Assembly: GCA_903882875.1 (NCBI GenBank)
Contig: CAIRYQ010000005.1
Location: 1 to 59,473, forward strand
Direction of reading: 5' to 3'
DNA: 59,473 nt
Origin: an uncultured Spartobacteria bacterium
GTDB lineage: Bacteria; Verrucomicrobiota; Verrucomicrobiia; Chthoniobacterales; Chthoniobacteraceae
Shown: in pieces, positions 34,418 to 44,052 of the stretch
Position numbering within the stretch: position 1 is the first letter of the stretch
How the letters are laid out: each line of letters begins with the position of its first letter
Notes under the pieces: model-generated
The model's input: the letters and a program-made list of their open reading frames with translations, nothing else
Told to the model about the DNA's origin: nothing
Database searches by the model: none
Program-made: the position numbers and the translations under genes

Positions 34418-35707
34418 CTACAATTTCTCGCTGGTCTCGGCCTTCAGGATGTCCTCGATGCTCTCGCGGCGGCTGATGATTTCCACGCTGCCATCCGGCT
34501 CCGCCCAGACCTGCGGGGCCTTGCCGATGGAATTGTAGTTGCTGCTCATCGCGTAACCGTAAGCGCCGGCATCGCGCAGCACGAGAAGGTCGCCGGGCTC
34601 GGGGCGCGGGAGCAGGCGCGGGACGAGTTCCTCGTCGGCACCGCCGCGGGTGAAGACGTCTCCGCTCTCGCAGAGCGGGCCGGCGACGACGATCGGCTCG
34701 CGTGCCTGATTCGGATCGCCGTTCTCTTTTCCGAGCACCTCGATCTGATGATAGCTGCCGTACATCGCGGGACGCACGAGATCCACGAAGCCCGCGTCCA
34801 CCATCACAAAGGTCGCGCCGCGGCCCTTCGCATTGGTCTGCGTGCGCTTGATGTCATGCACCTGCGCGACGAGCGTGCAGCTCGGCGCGACGTAGTAGCG
34901 GCCCGGTTCGATTTCGAGACGGATCTCGCGATGCGCCGCCGAGCTGATGCGCTGGTGGCATGTGGTGAAAAGTTCGCGCAGAGGCTCGATGGGAACCTGC
35001 GCGTCGCGGTCGTGGTAATTGTGCGGGATGCCGCCACCGAGGCTGACCGCGGTGAGCTGCGGAAAGTGCGGAATCAATTCGCGGAACTCCAGCGCGAGCC
35101 GCGTGAGATTTTCGTGCAGCTCCTCGAATTTCGGCCCGCTGCCGATGTGCGCGTGCAGCATCGTGACACTCATCCCGACGGCGACCGCGGCGTCCTTCAC
35201 CGCGAGCAGATCGCTGTGCCAGACGCCGTGCTTCGATGATGGCCCGCCGGTATCGCAGGTGTTCACGTGCCCGTGGCCGAAGCCCGGATTCACGCGGATG
35301 CTCACGGGCCCGCGATAGCCCGCAGCGGCGAGCTGGCGGATCATTCCGGGCGATCCGATGTTCGGCAGCAGATTGTTTTGAAGGACGACATCGAGCGCGT
35401 TGTCGCGGAAGACATCGGCGGTGAAGCACACGACGGGCGGATTATTCCCAGGCGCGTGGCCTGCGCGCAGCGCACGCAGCGCCTCGTTGCCGCTCACGGC
35501 ATCAATCCAGATTTTCGCCGCGCCCATCTCGCGGAGCACCTTCGTCGCGGGGCACGCCTTCATCGCGAATCGCGCCTGCACGCCTGGCGCGCTGGTCATG
35601 AATTGGATGTCAGCGATCCGCTGGCGGAGCACCGCGGCGTCGTAAAACCAGAATGGAGTGCCGACCTTGGCGGCAATTTTGCGAATGAGTGGTGCGTCGA
35701 GCTTCAT
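34418..35707 (-). CDS. lysA: Diaminopimelate decarboxylase
   Basis: 429 residues, fold-type III PLP enzyme making L-lysine from meso-diaminopimelate. The PLP lysine is Lys50 in ARFAMKACP. The PLP phosphate and ring sites are in GGGIPHNYH and EPGRYYVA, and GPLCESGDVF carries the Cys contributed across the dimer. HIGSGPKFEELHENL is the HxGS motif. ATG 35707 is chosen over an ATG 87 bp upstream. The length and motifs are typical. No other lysine gene is nearby. A PLP decarboxylase of another amino acid is unlikely given the CESGD motif. Confidence 0.9.
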   Translation of the reverse strand: MKLDAPLIRKIAAKVGTPFWFYDAAVLRQRIADIQFMTSAPGVQARFAMKACPATKVLREMGAAKIWIDAVSGNEALRALRAGHAPGNNPPVVCFTADVFRDNALDVVLQNNLLPNIGSPGMIRQLAAAGYRGPVSIRVNPGFGHGHVNTCDTGGPSSKHGVWHSDLLAVKDAAVAVGMSVTMLHAHIGSGPKFEELHENLTRLALEFRELIPHFPQLTAVSLGGGIPHNYHDRDAQVPIEPLRELFTTCHQRISSAAHREIRLEIEPGRYYVAPSCTLVAQVHDIKRTQTNAKGRGATFVMVDAGFVDLVRPAMYGSYHQIEVLGKENGDPNQAREPIVVAGPLCESGDVFTRGGADEELVPRLLPRPEPGDLLVLRDAGAYGYAMSSNYNSIGKAPQVWAEPDGSVEIISRRESIEDILKAETSEKL

Positions 35708-35910
35708 CGGGCCGCGGAGAATGGCGGGCGGAGAAAAGCCGTCAAGCCGCGGAGAAGCGGATGTCAACGCCGAAGCACCAAGACGGCAGTGCACGTTCTC
35801 GAAGAATCGCGACCAGTCCGCTCAGGATACTATCCACGCAGTCCGAAAAACTCTCGATGAACCTCCTCCTCATCCGAGTGATCCATTTTTTCCAGAGGAC
35901 TCAGATGCCA

Positions 35911-36849
35911 TCACTTCCCCTGCTCCACCGCGCGATGCGCAGTGGCACGGAGGAACTTTGCATACTCGGGATCGAGTCCCGGCGGCACGAAGGGATCCGC
36001 CTCCACGTTCCTGCCGAAGAGCACTTCATACCACACGCACGCGCCGAGAAATTCGCCCGCGGTATTCGCATGATGGCCGTCCATCGTGAGTCTCGTAGTG
36101 CCATCCTTCTGATTCGTCCATCTCCAGCCGACATTGAGCGAATGCGCCTGCTCGGGCAGCTCGCCGGTTTTCGCGTTCTTCAAGTCGAATTGCGCCGTCG
36201 GTGTACGGTAGCCCCATTTCGCATCACGATTCGCGAGGTGAAACGCGTCACCCACCGGAATGCGACGCACGCCGAGTTCCTTCGCGATCGTCGCGTACGC
36301 GCTGGAGAGACCGGCGTACATTTCGTCCTGCGTCTTCGGCTCGCCGGCCTTCGGTTCCTTCGCGGCGAAACGCGGATCATCCGCGCGATACTCCCACGTC
36401 TCGTGGAGCAGCACCGTGGCATCCGGCGCGTGCTGGTGGATGTAGTCGGCGAGCTGTTTCGCAAATGGCCGGTATGTCGTGATGTCGTGGCTTTTGATGC
36501 TCGCCTGCTGGATCGTGACGAAGTCCCAGTGCGCGCCATTCAGATCATCCCGCAGGCTTTTGCCCTCGCCGTAGAGGCCGTTTTTGTCCGCTGGATCTTT
36601 CTCGAAGGACTGCACCTTGCCCCAGTGCAATTCCATACTCGAACCGCCGACATTGTCCCCGTGCAGGATCAGCGTGTCGCCCGCGGCCTTCGCAATTTCG
36701 CCAAGGTAATGCGTGGCATTTTGCGAGAAGCTGTTGCCCACCGTGAGCACGCGGACGGTCCTGCCCTTGCCTGGCTCCTCGGCGCGGATGGTCGCGCTGA
36801 AAAGCGACACGACGGCAAGTGCGATGCGGTTCAGTGATTTCAGTTTCAT
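35911..36849 (-). CDS. Secreted DUF4886-like SGNH hydrolase
   Basis: 312 residues. A signal peptide (LNRIALAVVSLFSATIRAE) precedes VRVLTVGNSFSQNATHYLGE. In this family GNSFS replaces GDS as the nucleophile block (Ser40). Later FVTIQQASIKSH and DGHHANTAGEF (about 261) supply the other blocks, with His in the DxxH-like position. Such proteins are probably esterases acting on glycans. It is encoded just downstream of the PL22-like propeller on the same strand, so a joint role in plant-polymer breakdown is likely. Confidence 0.78.
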   Translation of the reverse strand: MKLKSLNRIALAVVSLFSATIRAEEPGKGRTVRVLTVGNSFSQNATHYLGEIAKAAGDTLILHGDNVGGSSMELHWGKVQSFEKDPADKNGLYGEGKSLRDDLNGAHWDFVTIQQASIKSHDITTYRPFAKQLADYIHQHAPDATVLLHETWEYRADDPRFAAKEPKAGEPKTQDEMYAGLSSAYATIAKELGVRRIPVGDAFHLANRDAKWGYRTPTAQFDLKNAKTGELPEQAHSLNVGWRWTNQKDGTTRLTMDGHHANTAGEFLGACVWYEVLFGRNVEADPFVPPGLDPEYAKFLRATAHRAVEQGK

Positions 36850-36879
36850 AGATCCGATGTGTTTGGAAACGCGGGCTTC

Positions 36880-38277
36880 TTACGGACTCGCGCACTCGGC
36901 GACGAAAAGCCGTGTGAATTCGCCGTCGCTCACATTGAAATAAATCCGTTTGCCATCGGGGCTGAAAACCGGGTGCGGATGCGACACGCGCCACGACTTC
37001 GCGCCGTGCGAATTGTCGAAGTGATGCAGCACGATCTGCCCGGCGCCTTTTGTGTCCGCGAGCACGATTCCCCATTCGTTGCGCACGCCGCCGAAGCTCG
37101 TCATGATCGTGTCGGTGACGACGAGTTTTCCATCGGGGCTCACAGACGGATGATCGCCGCTCACGTCATGAAATTTCACACCCTCGCTTTCCGCAGCGGG
37201 CTTGCTTGCGGCGTCCGATTTGCTCGCGACGACCATCGTATCCACGGAACCTACGGTACCTTTCGTCACCGTCCTGCCCTCGGCGGCTGCCTTCGCACGC
37301 TCCGCCTTTGTGGTCGCGATAGGCGCGTCGGGGCCGGAACCTTTCGCGTTTTTCCCGCCGTTCGAACCCTTCGTTCGCTCGGCCTTCGTCGGCATGCCGG
37401 GGTTGGCTTTCACGCTGCCGTCATTGCTGTCATAGACCGTGTAGTGCATCTCGGTGATGTGCCGCGAATCCGGCTGCCACGACGGGTGGCCCCACTTCGG
37501 ATTCATGTAGAGGAACCGTTTTTCCGCGAGGCTGTAGCAGATGAGCCCCTCTCGCGCGCTGGCGCTCTTGCTGCGCGGATCCTCGCCGGTCTTCAGCGCC
37601 ATCTTGAAAAAGACGCGCTTCAAATCGGGGCTGAGGATCGGAAAAAAGATGGACGGCTTCTGCTCGCCGAACGCTCTTCCGAACCACTCGGGATACGCCT
37701 GCTTCAGCGCGTCCACCGTCACGGGCGTCTGCTTCTCCCCGGTCGCGACATTGATCAGGTCAAGGTCGCGATGCTCGCCGGGATTCCAGTGCGGGCTGTA
37801 GAGCGGGACAATGTCCGCATTCGGCTGACCCCAGCCCGCGAGCTGATTTTTTGCGAGCACGCGTTCCTTGCCCGTGTCGAGATCCACGCACCAAGTATTC
37901 CACTCGCCGTCGCGCTCGCCGTGGAAGACGACTCGCTTGCCGCCGGAGACCCACTGCTGGCACGCGACACGGTGTGCGTCCTCAGCGTTGATGTTCGTCG
38001 CGACGACCTTCTCCACGCCGGTCGCACGGTCGCGCACGACGACTTCGCCGCGGTGCCCGTCCTTCGCCGTCGAGGAATAGAACAGCACGCGCGTTCCGTC
38101 CGGGCTCTCGGGGCAGGTGTTGAAATACGAGTGCATCGTGTGCCGCCCGGCCGTCGGCGAAACGACGCTGATCGTCACGCCGCTGCGCCACGGCGCGAGC
38201 GGGTCGTCGGCCGCATTTGCGTTAAATGCCGCAGCAAGAATGAGAGTGGCGCAGGCGGTGATTTTCAGACGCTTCAT
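36880..38277 (-). CDS. Oligogalacturonate-lyase-like beta-propeller, exported
   Basis: 465 residues. The signal peptide MKRLKITACATLILAAAFNA is followed by a seven-bladed-propeller pattern. HTMHSYFNTCPESPDGTRVL, VACQQWVSGGKRVVFHGERD, LYSPHWNPGEH, HPSWQPDSRHITEMHYT and HPHPVFSPDGKRIYFNVSD match the histidine and SPDG strands of PL22 (PF14583), which splits digalacturonate. A Lys/Ala/Gly-rich segment (about 295-375) interrupts the last blades. The catalytic set could not be confirmed, so a TolB-like propeller of other function is possible. It stands between DUF4886 and DUF6259 genes. Confidence 0.72.
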   Translation of the reverse strand: MKRLKITACATLILAAAFNANAADDPLAPWRSGVTISVVSPTAGRHTMHSYFNTCPESPDGTRVLFYSSTAKDGHRGEVVVRDRATGVEKVVATNINAEDAHRVACQQWVSGGKRVVFHGERDGEWNTWCVDLDTGKERVLAKNQLAGWGQPNADIVPLYSPHWNPGEHRDLDLINVATGEKQTPVTVDALKQAYPEWFGRAFGEQKPSIFFPILSPDLKRVFFKMALKTGEDPRSKSASAREGLICYSLAEKRFLYMNPKWGHPSWQPDSRHITEMHYTVYDSNDGSVKANPGMPTKAERTKGSNGGKNAKGSGPDAPIATTKAERAKAAAEGRTVTKGTVGSVDTMVVASKSDAASKPAAESEGVKFHDVSGDHPSVSPDGKLVVTDTIMTSFGGVRNEWGIVLADTKGAGQIVLHHFDNSHGAKSWRVSHPHPVFSPDGKRIYFNVSDGEFTRLFVAECASP

Positions 38278-38347
38278 GGGGAATTCGGGTTTGGGATTTT
38301 GGGAGCCAGTGGGTGGCGGATATTAAAGTCGGACAGCCGCGTTTTAA

Positions 38348-40594
38348 TCATTTCAAAATCAGGAACGCAATCGCGCCCGGCTCGAGCGTCAGTTTCTGCT
38401 GCCACGCTGCACGTCCGGAAGCCAGCGGGCTCAGTCGTCCAGCCTCGTCCATTCGCAGGAGACTCGCCTCGTCCCCACGATGACCGAGCAAGTCCGGGTT
38501 GATCGGCACTGCGATGGTTTGCGAAGTGGTGGCGATGTTCACCAGCACGATGGCAACGCTGCCGTCCGCGTGCGAACGCGTGACGCAGTGGATCACCGAG
38601 GGCAGACGCACCACTTGGTTTTCCACGGACTCACGGAACTCCACCACAGGAGGTTCCGAAGTCAGCTTCAGCGGATGCAGCAGTTCGCCAAAGCGGAGAT
38701 ACTGCATTCCGCTTTCGGTGTAGCGCGTGGCGGATTTCAGGAATGCGAGATCAGACTTGCGCTCCGGGCTGGTGAGAAACGCCGCCGGCGAATCGCAATA
38801 GATGCGGCCCGGAATCGTGCCCTCAGTGAACAGCACGGCGAGTTCGGGAATGAGCGGGCCGTCGTCCTTGCCGGGTCGCAGCACGCGCCCATGACCGAGG
38901 CTGTAGTCGCCCCACACGGTACGAAAAACCGGCGCGTAGTTTGCGGTCACATTCACGGCGTAAAGATTCACGTCGAGCAGATCGCGGAAAGCCTCGACCG
39001 GATCCTCGCCCGACATGATCGCCTCGGGATTCACTTCGCGGATGGCCGTGCGGATGCGCTGCGCCATCGCACGCTGGCCAGCGATCACAGTGTTGCCGCC
39101 GCCAATGGGATGACCGTGCGTGTCGGCAAAACATTCCGGCGCACCTTTTCCAAAACTGTCGAGATAGACGCCGGAGAATCCGAATTCCCCCACCGCCCGG
39201 CGCGAAAGCGAGACGAGCCGGGACTGCCACCAGTCCGTGGCGCGGCACATCGAGGAAAGGCGCTTGTCCTTGCCGTCGCCATAGAAAACCTGCTGCGACT
39301 TGGAATCCTTTGTCACCGCGCGCACCGCTTCCGCGGATTCATCCGCAGAAATGCTGACATCGTAAATCATGGACTGAATGTAGGCCTGAAGATGGATGCC
39401 CTGCGTCTTTGCATCGCGAATCGCATCGGCTGCACCGGGCTTCAGCGGCAAGGCGTGTCCGTGTCCGCCCTCGTTCGAATCACTCGCTCCTGCGGGCGCC
39501 TGACTGTATCCGTACCAAGTGCCCACCATCGGCGCGGCCGCAAACATACCGCGCAGGGCGGCCATGTTCGCGACATTGTTCGCCACCGTACGCTCGGGCT
39601 TCGTCGTCGAGGGCCGGATGGCGATGGCGGCGTGCTTCAGCCACTCGGGAATGTCGCGCCGATCTGCGAGCAGGCCCTTCGAGGCCCACGTCTGTTGCAC
39701 CCACCACTTCCGGTAAATGCGCGCCGCATCCCACCAATCTCCCGTGAACGGCCCGGCAGAAATTTCATATGGCAGCCGGAAGTCGCGCACTTCGCCTCCG
39801 CGCCCGGCTGGAAAATGCTGCGTGGCAAGGACGACGGCATTGTCCCCCGGATAATTCCGCTGCTGCAAAGCCTTCGTGTAACCCTCCGCATCCTCGACGC
39901 CGCAGTAAAATCCGCGCCCGTTCTTTTTCCCGTAAGCGGCGACAAACTGAAACTTCGCCGCAGGCCCAGGATACGGCAGATCCGTGTCGCCGCGCGGCGC
40001 GGCGCTGCCGAATATCCGAAGTTGCCCGCGCCGGTACGGAACGACCATTTCATTCGCGGCCGGCTCCGGCTCGAATGCCGCGATGGCGATCTGCGGGAAG
40101 CTCACGCTCCACAGGCTGTCTCCAGCACGCGATAGCTTCACCTCGATGCCCCACAGCGGCAGTTCCAAATCCGCCGCGAGAATCACCGTGGTGGTCACCG
40201 TACCAGCGGATGTTTTGTAGAATGCGCGCAGATTTCGCTGCCGCCTGTCGCCTGAAATCGTGAACGAAACATCGCTGCCCACATCGGCCCCCAGCACAGC
40301 CGGCTTGCCCGTTCCGACCGGCTTCAGCTCCAGCGACCACAGCGGGACCGCAGGACGCGGGGATAGCAGGTTGCCATCGCCATGCCGCCAGATTCCGATG
40401 AGCGCGCCGTCCTTCTTCCGGAACAAAATGCCAGCATGGGAATTCGCGATCCCGATGCGGCTTTCATCATCCAGCGAAACGACGCCTGCGGCGTTTGCGG
40501 GAAACGGCCACGCATCCCCGGCTTCGCCCCCACGGGCATCGCCTGGCAAAAGTGCGGCGAGGAGTAACACGCCGGGGAGCAGTCGCAATTTCAT
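38348..40594 (-). CDS. DUF6259-type putative glycoside hydrolase, exported
   Basis: 748 residues. A signal peptide (LLPGVLLLAALLPGDARG) precedes an N-terminal beta-sandwich (about 30-270) and a TIM-barrel-like core starting at DWWDAARIYRKWWVQQTWAS and IPEWLKHAAIAIRP. SGVYLDSFGKGAPECFAD and IMSGEDPVEAFRDLLDVNLY carry acidic residues in the usual places for a catalytic pair, and AIVLVNIATTSQTIAVPI begins a C-terminal sandwich. This is the layout of DUF6259 proteins, related to GH clans but of unproven specificity. It is divergent from the PVC dehydrogenase gene, with 273 bp between them. Confidence 0.78.
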   Translation of the reverse strand: MKLRLLPGVLLLAALLPGDARGGEAGDAWPFPANAAGVVSLDDESRIGIANSHAGILFRKKDGALIGIWRHGDGNLLSPRPAVPLWSLELKPVGTGKPAVLGADVGSDVSFTISGDRRQRNLRAFYKTSAGTVTTTVILAADLELPLWGIEVKLSRAGDSLWSVSFPQIAIAAFEPEPAANEMVVPYRRGQLRIFGSAAPRGDTDLPYPGPAAKFQFVAAYGKKNGRGFYCGVEDAEGYTKALQQRNYPGDNAVVLATQHFPAGRGGEVRDFRLPYEISAGPFTGDWWDAARIYRKWWVQQTWASKGLLADRRDIPEWLKHAAIAIRPSTTKPERTVANNVANMAALRGMFAAAPMVGTWYGYSQAPAGASDSNEGGHGHALPLKPGAADAIRDAKTQGIHLQAYIQSMIYDVSISADESAEAVRAVTKDSKSQQVFYGDGKDKRLSSMCRATDWWQSRLVSLSRRAVGEFGFSGVYLDSFGKGAPECFADTHGHPIGGGNTVIAGQRAMAQRIRTAIREVNPEAIMSGEDPVEAFRDLLDVNLYAVNVTANYAPVFRTVWGDYSLGHGRVLRPGKDDGPLIPELAVLFTEGTIPGRIYCDSPAAFLTSPERKSDLAFLKSATRYTESGMQYLRFGELLHPLKLTSEPPVVEFRESVENQVVRLPSVIHCVTRSHADGSVAIVLVNIATTSQTIAVPINPDLLGHRGDEASLLRMDEAGRLSPLASGRAAWQQKLTLEPGAIAFLILK

Positions 40595-40867
40595 GAAGGT
40601 GAGGATCGCTGTGAGCGCGATGTGTTAGCCGGCGTTCAACCCGCACGTGGCCGGATTCGAAGCACTTTCACCCGTCATCATTCACGGCTCATTCCTTCAT
40701 TTCACATCGGTACCGAGCACGACGAAGGACACTTTGCCGAGGGGCCTTTCTCGGATGATTCGCGTTCCGGGCAAACCAATGTTTCGCACTCACCTCAGTT
40801 GCGGAACATTTTCGGGCGCTTTCCAAGTTGCAGCTTGCCGTGCAAGTCTCCGAGGACTGCCCGACCC

Positions 40868-43800
40868 ATGAAACTGCACCGCATTTTTCTCCCTGTCCTC
40901 CTGAGCGCCACTGTCAGTGCCGCTGATTTCCCGCAGCCCTTTAACACGGAGAAGGACATGAGCATCCCGCTCATGCCAGCAGAGGAAGCGGCGGCGAAAT
41001 TCCAGGTGCCGCCGGGATTCAAGGTGAGCGTCTTCGCGTCAGAGCCGGATGTGCAAAATCCCATCGCGATGTCGTGGGATTCGCGCGGGCGGCTGTGGGT
41101 CGCGGAGAACTACACCTACGCCGAGCGGCCCACGCGGTTCGAGATGGGGCTGCGCGACCGCATCCTGATCTTCGAGGGCACGAATGGCGGCAAATTTACC
41201 AAGCGCACCGTTTTCACCGACGACGTGCAGATGCTCACCAGCATCGCGGTCGGCCACGGCGGCGTTTACATGATGTGCCCGCCGCAATTGCTCTTCGTCC
41301 CGACGCAGGACGGCGACAAGCCGAGCGGCCCCGCGCAGGTGCTGCTCGACGGCTTCACGCCGCCGCAGGACAACTACCACAACTTCGCCAACGGCCTGAA
41401 GTTCGGCCCCGACGGCTGGCTCTACGGACGCTGCGGCGCATCGGCGCCCGGCGATGTCGGCGCGCCGGGTACGCCGGCGGCGGAGCGCATCCCGCTGCGC
41501 GGAACGATGTGGCGCTTTCACCCGAAGACGCACGTCTTCGAGGCGCTGTGCAGCGGCACGACGAACCCGTGGGGCCACGACTGGAACGAGCACGGCGAGC
41601 TGTTCTTCATCAACACGGTGAACGGCCACCTCTGGCACGGCATCACCGGCGCGCACTTCGTCCGCCCGCACACGATCGATCCGAATCCGCACGCCTATGC
41701 GCAGATCGATCAGCACGCCGACCACTGGCATTTCGACACGACGCAGGACTGGACGAAGTCGCGCAACGGCGCGGCGAACGCGCTCGGCGGCGGCCACGCG
41801 CACATCGGCATGATGTTCTACCTCGGCGACAACTGGCCCGCGGAATATTACGATCATCTCTTCACCTGGAACATGCACGGCCGCCGCGCCAATCAGGAAA
41901 TCATCGAGCGTCTCGGCAGCGGCTACGTCGGCAAGCACGGCACGGACATCCTGCTCGCCGAGGACAAATGGTTCCGCGGACTCGAACTCGGCTACGGTCC
42001 CGACGGCGGCGTCTTCGCGCTCGACTGGAGCGACACCGGCGAATGCCACGACAGCACAGGCGTCCACCGCACGAGCGGGCGCATATTCAAAATCACCTAT
42101 GGCGATCCGAAGCATGTGGAGCCGTTTGATCTCGCGAAGATGAGCGAGAGCGAACTCGTGAAACTGCACACGCAAGAGAATGAGTGGTGGTCGCGGCAGG
42201 CGCGGCTGGAGCTAACGGCGCGCACTTATGCAAATAAGCGTGAACGGGACAACATGCACGGCAGCAAGACCAACTTCGCATTGCTCGATCTTTTCAAAGG
42301 CGACGCGAGCGTGCTGCAAAAACTTCGCGTCCTTTGGACGCTGCACTGCATCGCTTCCAGCGATGCTGATCTGTTCGCGAAAGAGATAGCCTTGCACAAA
42401 GCCGACGAGCACCTCCTCGCGTGGGCAATTCGGTTGATGTCGGATCGGTGGCCTCTCGACACTTGCATGAGTCAGCGCCCGACGGGGAATGCTTCGGCTC
42501 CGACGGATCACGAAATCAAAACACTCATCGAGAGGGCGAAGTATGGGAAGTCAGCTCTCGTCCGCCTCGTGCTCGCGTCCACACTTCAGCGTCTGCCTTT
42601 GCAGCAACGCCCCCTTCTTGCCCTCGCGCTCGTCGCTCATGCCGAGGATGCGGACGACCACAATTTGCCGCTGATGATTTGGTATGGCCTGATTCCCCTC
42701 GCGAATTCGGATCCACTCATGCTCGCCGAGATCGGGAAGAACTGCGAGTTGCCGCTCACGCGGCGCTACATCGCACGAAGACTCGTCGAGGATATCGAGA
42801 AGGACTCTTCGCATGTGAATGATCTCCTTATGTCCGCGTTACCGCAGAGCGCCGCTTTCCAATCCGATATCGTTACCGGGCTTGCAGCACAGCGCAAAAC
42901 TCGAAGCGAAAAAGACCAACGTGCTTTCCAATCGGACATCCTCAACGGACTCGCAGAGGGCATGACCGGCTGGCGCAAGGCGACAAAGCCGAAAGTATGG
43001 GACGAGTTCGCGGCGAAGCTCGCCAATTCCACCGACGAGAACATCCGCACGCGCGTGCGCGAGCTGAGCGTGCTTTTCGGCGATGGCCGCGCGCTCGACG
43101 AGGTGAAGCAGATCGCGCTCGACGGCAAAGCCGAGATGGGCGCGCGCAAGGCCGCGCTCCAGACGCTCATCGAGAGCAACCCGCCCGACCTCCGCGCCGT
43201 GTGCGAACAGCTCCTCGGCACGCGCTTCCTCAATACCACCGCCGTGCGCGGCCTCTCGCGCTTTGACGATCCGGCGCTCGGCGAGAAGCTCGCGAAGAGC
43301 TACCGCAGCTTCATCGGCATCGAGCGCCCCGCCCTCATCGAGACGCTCGTCGCGCGGCCCGCGTTTGCGAAGGCGCTGCTCGCCGAGGTCGCCGCCGGGA
43401 AAATCCCGCGCGCCGACGTGACGCCATTCCACGCGCGCCAGATCCGCGCCTTCAACGATCCCGCGCTCACGAAGCTGCTCACCGAGGCATGGGGCGAATT
43501 GCGCGAACCCGCCGCGGACAAGAAGGCGCTCATCGCAAAACTCCGCGCGCGCCTCACGCCCGACGTGCTCGCAAAGGCCGACCTCTCCGCGGGCCGCGCC
43601 GTCTTCTCCACCGTCTGCACCGCGTGCCACCGGCTCTACGGCCAGGGCAACGACATCGCGCCCGACCTCACCGGCGCGGGCCGCGACAACCTCGACTACC
43701 TCCTCGAAAACATCGCCGACCCGAGCGCCGTCGTGAACGCGGATTTCCGAATGACCGTCATCGAGATGAAGGACGGCCGCATCCTCACCGGCATGGTCCG

Positions 43801-44005
43801 CGCGCAGACCGCGCGCACCGTCACGCTCCGCGCGCTCGACGGCGTGAACACGCTCGAACGCGGCGACATTAAAAAGATGGAGCTGTCCCCCGTCTCGATG
43901 ATGCCCGAGGGCCTGCTCGAAGCCATCAGCGAGACGCAGGTGCGCGACCTCATCGGCTACCTCATGCAGAAGACGCAGGTGCCGCTGCCCGAAACGGGAA
44001 AATAG
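40868..44005 (+). CDS. PVC-type membrane-bound dehydrogenase with C-terminal haem domain
   Basis: 1045 residues. Signal peptide MKLHRIFLPVLLSATVSAAD. The propeller domain (about 40-420) shows FKVSVFASEPDVQNPIAMSW, DSRGRLWVAENYTYAE and FALDWSDTGECHD, the signature of the PVC 'putative membrane-bound dehydrogenase' family. A helical HEAT-like middle follows (about 430-880). The C-terminal c-type cytochrome has CTACH at 917-921 and MMPEGLL as the distal Met region. It probably oxidises sugars in the periplasm. The middle has lower GC than both ends and contains an internal repeat (FQSDIVTGLA / FQSDILNGLA). Confidence 0.9.
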   Translation: MKLHRIFLPVLLSATVSAADFPQPFNTEKDMSIPLMPAEEAAAKFQVPPGFKVSVFASEPDVQNPIAMSWDSRGRLWVAENYTYAERPTRFEMGLRDRILIFEGTNGGKFTKRTVFTDDVQMLTSIAVGHGGVYMMCPPQLLFVPTQDGDKPSGPAQVLLDGFTPPQDNYHNFANGLKFGPDGWLYGRCGASAPGDVGAPGTPAAERIPLRGTMWRFHPKTHVFEALCSGTTNPWGHDWNEHGELFFINTVNGHLWHGITGAHFVRPHTIDPNPHAYAQIDQHADHWHFDTTQDWTKSRNGAANALGGGHAHIGMMFYLGDNWPAEYYDHLFTWNMHGRRANQEIIERLGSGYVGKHGTDILLAEDKWFRGLELGYGPDGGVFALDWSDTGECHDSTGVHRTSGRIFKITYGDPKHVEPFDLAKMSESELVKLHTQENEWWSRQARLELTARTYANKRERDNMHGSKTNFALLDLFKGDASVLQKLRVLWTLHCIASSDADLFAKEIALHKADEHLLAWAIRLMSDRWPLDTCMSQRPTGNASAPTDHEIKTLIERAKYGKSALVRLVLASTLQRLPLQQRPLLALALVAHAEDADDHNLPLMIWYGLIPLANSDPLMLAEIGKNCELPLTRRYIARRLVEDIEKDSSHVNDLLMSALPQSAAFQSDIVTGLAAQRKTRSEKDQRAFQSDILNGLAEGMTGWRKATKPKVWDEFAAKLANSTDENIRTRVRELSVLFGDGRALDEVKQIALDGKAEMGARKAALQTLIESNPPDLRAVCEQLLGTRFLNTTAVRGLSRFDDPALGEKLAKSYRSFIGIERPALIETLVARPAFAKALLAEVAAGKIPRADVTPFHARQIRAFNDPALTKLLTEAWGELREPAADKKALIAKLRARLTPDVLAKADLSAGRAVFSTVCTACHRLYGQGNDIAPDLTGAGRDNLDYLLENIADPSAVVNADFRMTVIEMKDGRILTGMVRAQTARTVTLRALDGVNTLERGDIKKMELSPVSMMPEGLLEAISETQVRDLIGYLMQKTQVPLPETGK

Positions 44006-44014
44006 CAGGCGCGG

Positions 44015-44052
44015 GGCGGCGCAACATCGCAGGCGGGGCTTGCAACGCCGCC
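44015..44052. terminator. Weak terminator-like hairpin between convergent genes
   Basis: GGCGGCG (44015-44021) can pair with CGCCGCC (44046-44052) across 24 bases, with GCAAC/TTGCAA extending the base. No U-tract is present, and the right arm touches the NDH-2 stop. It may be only a GC-rich hairpin. Confidence 0.3.
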
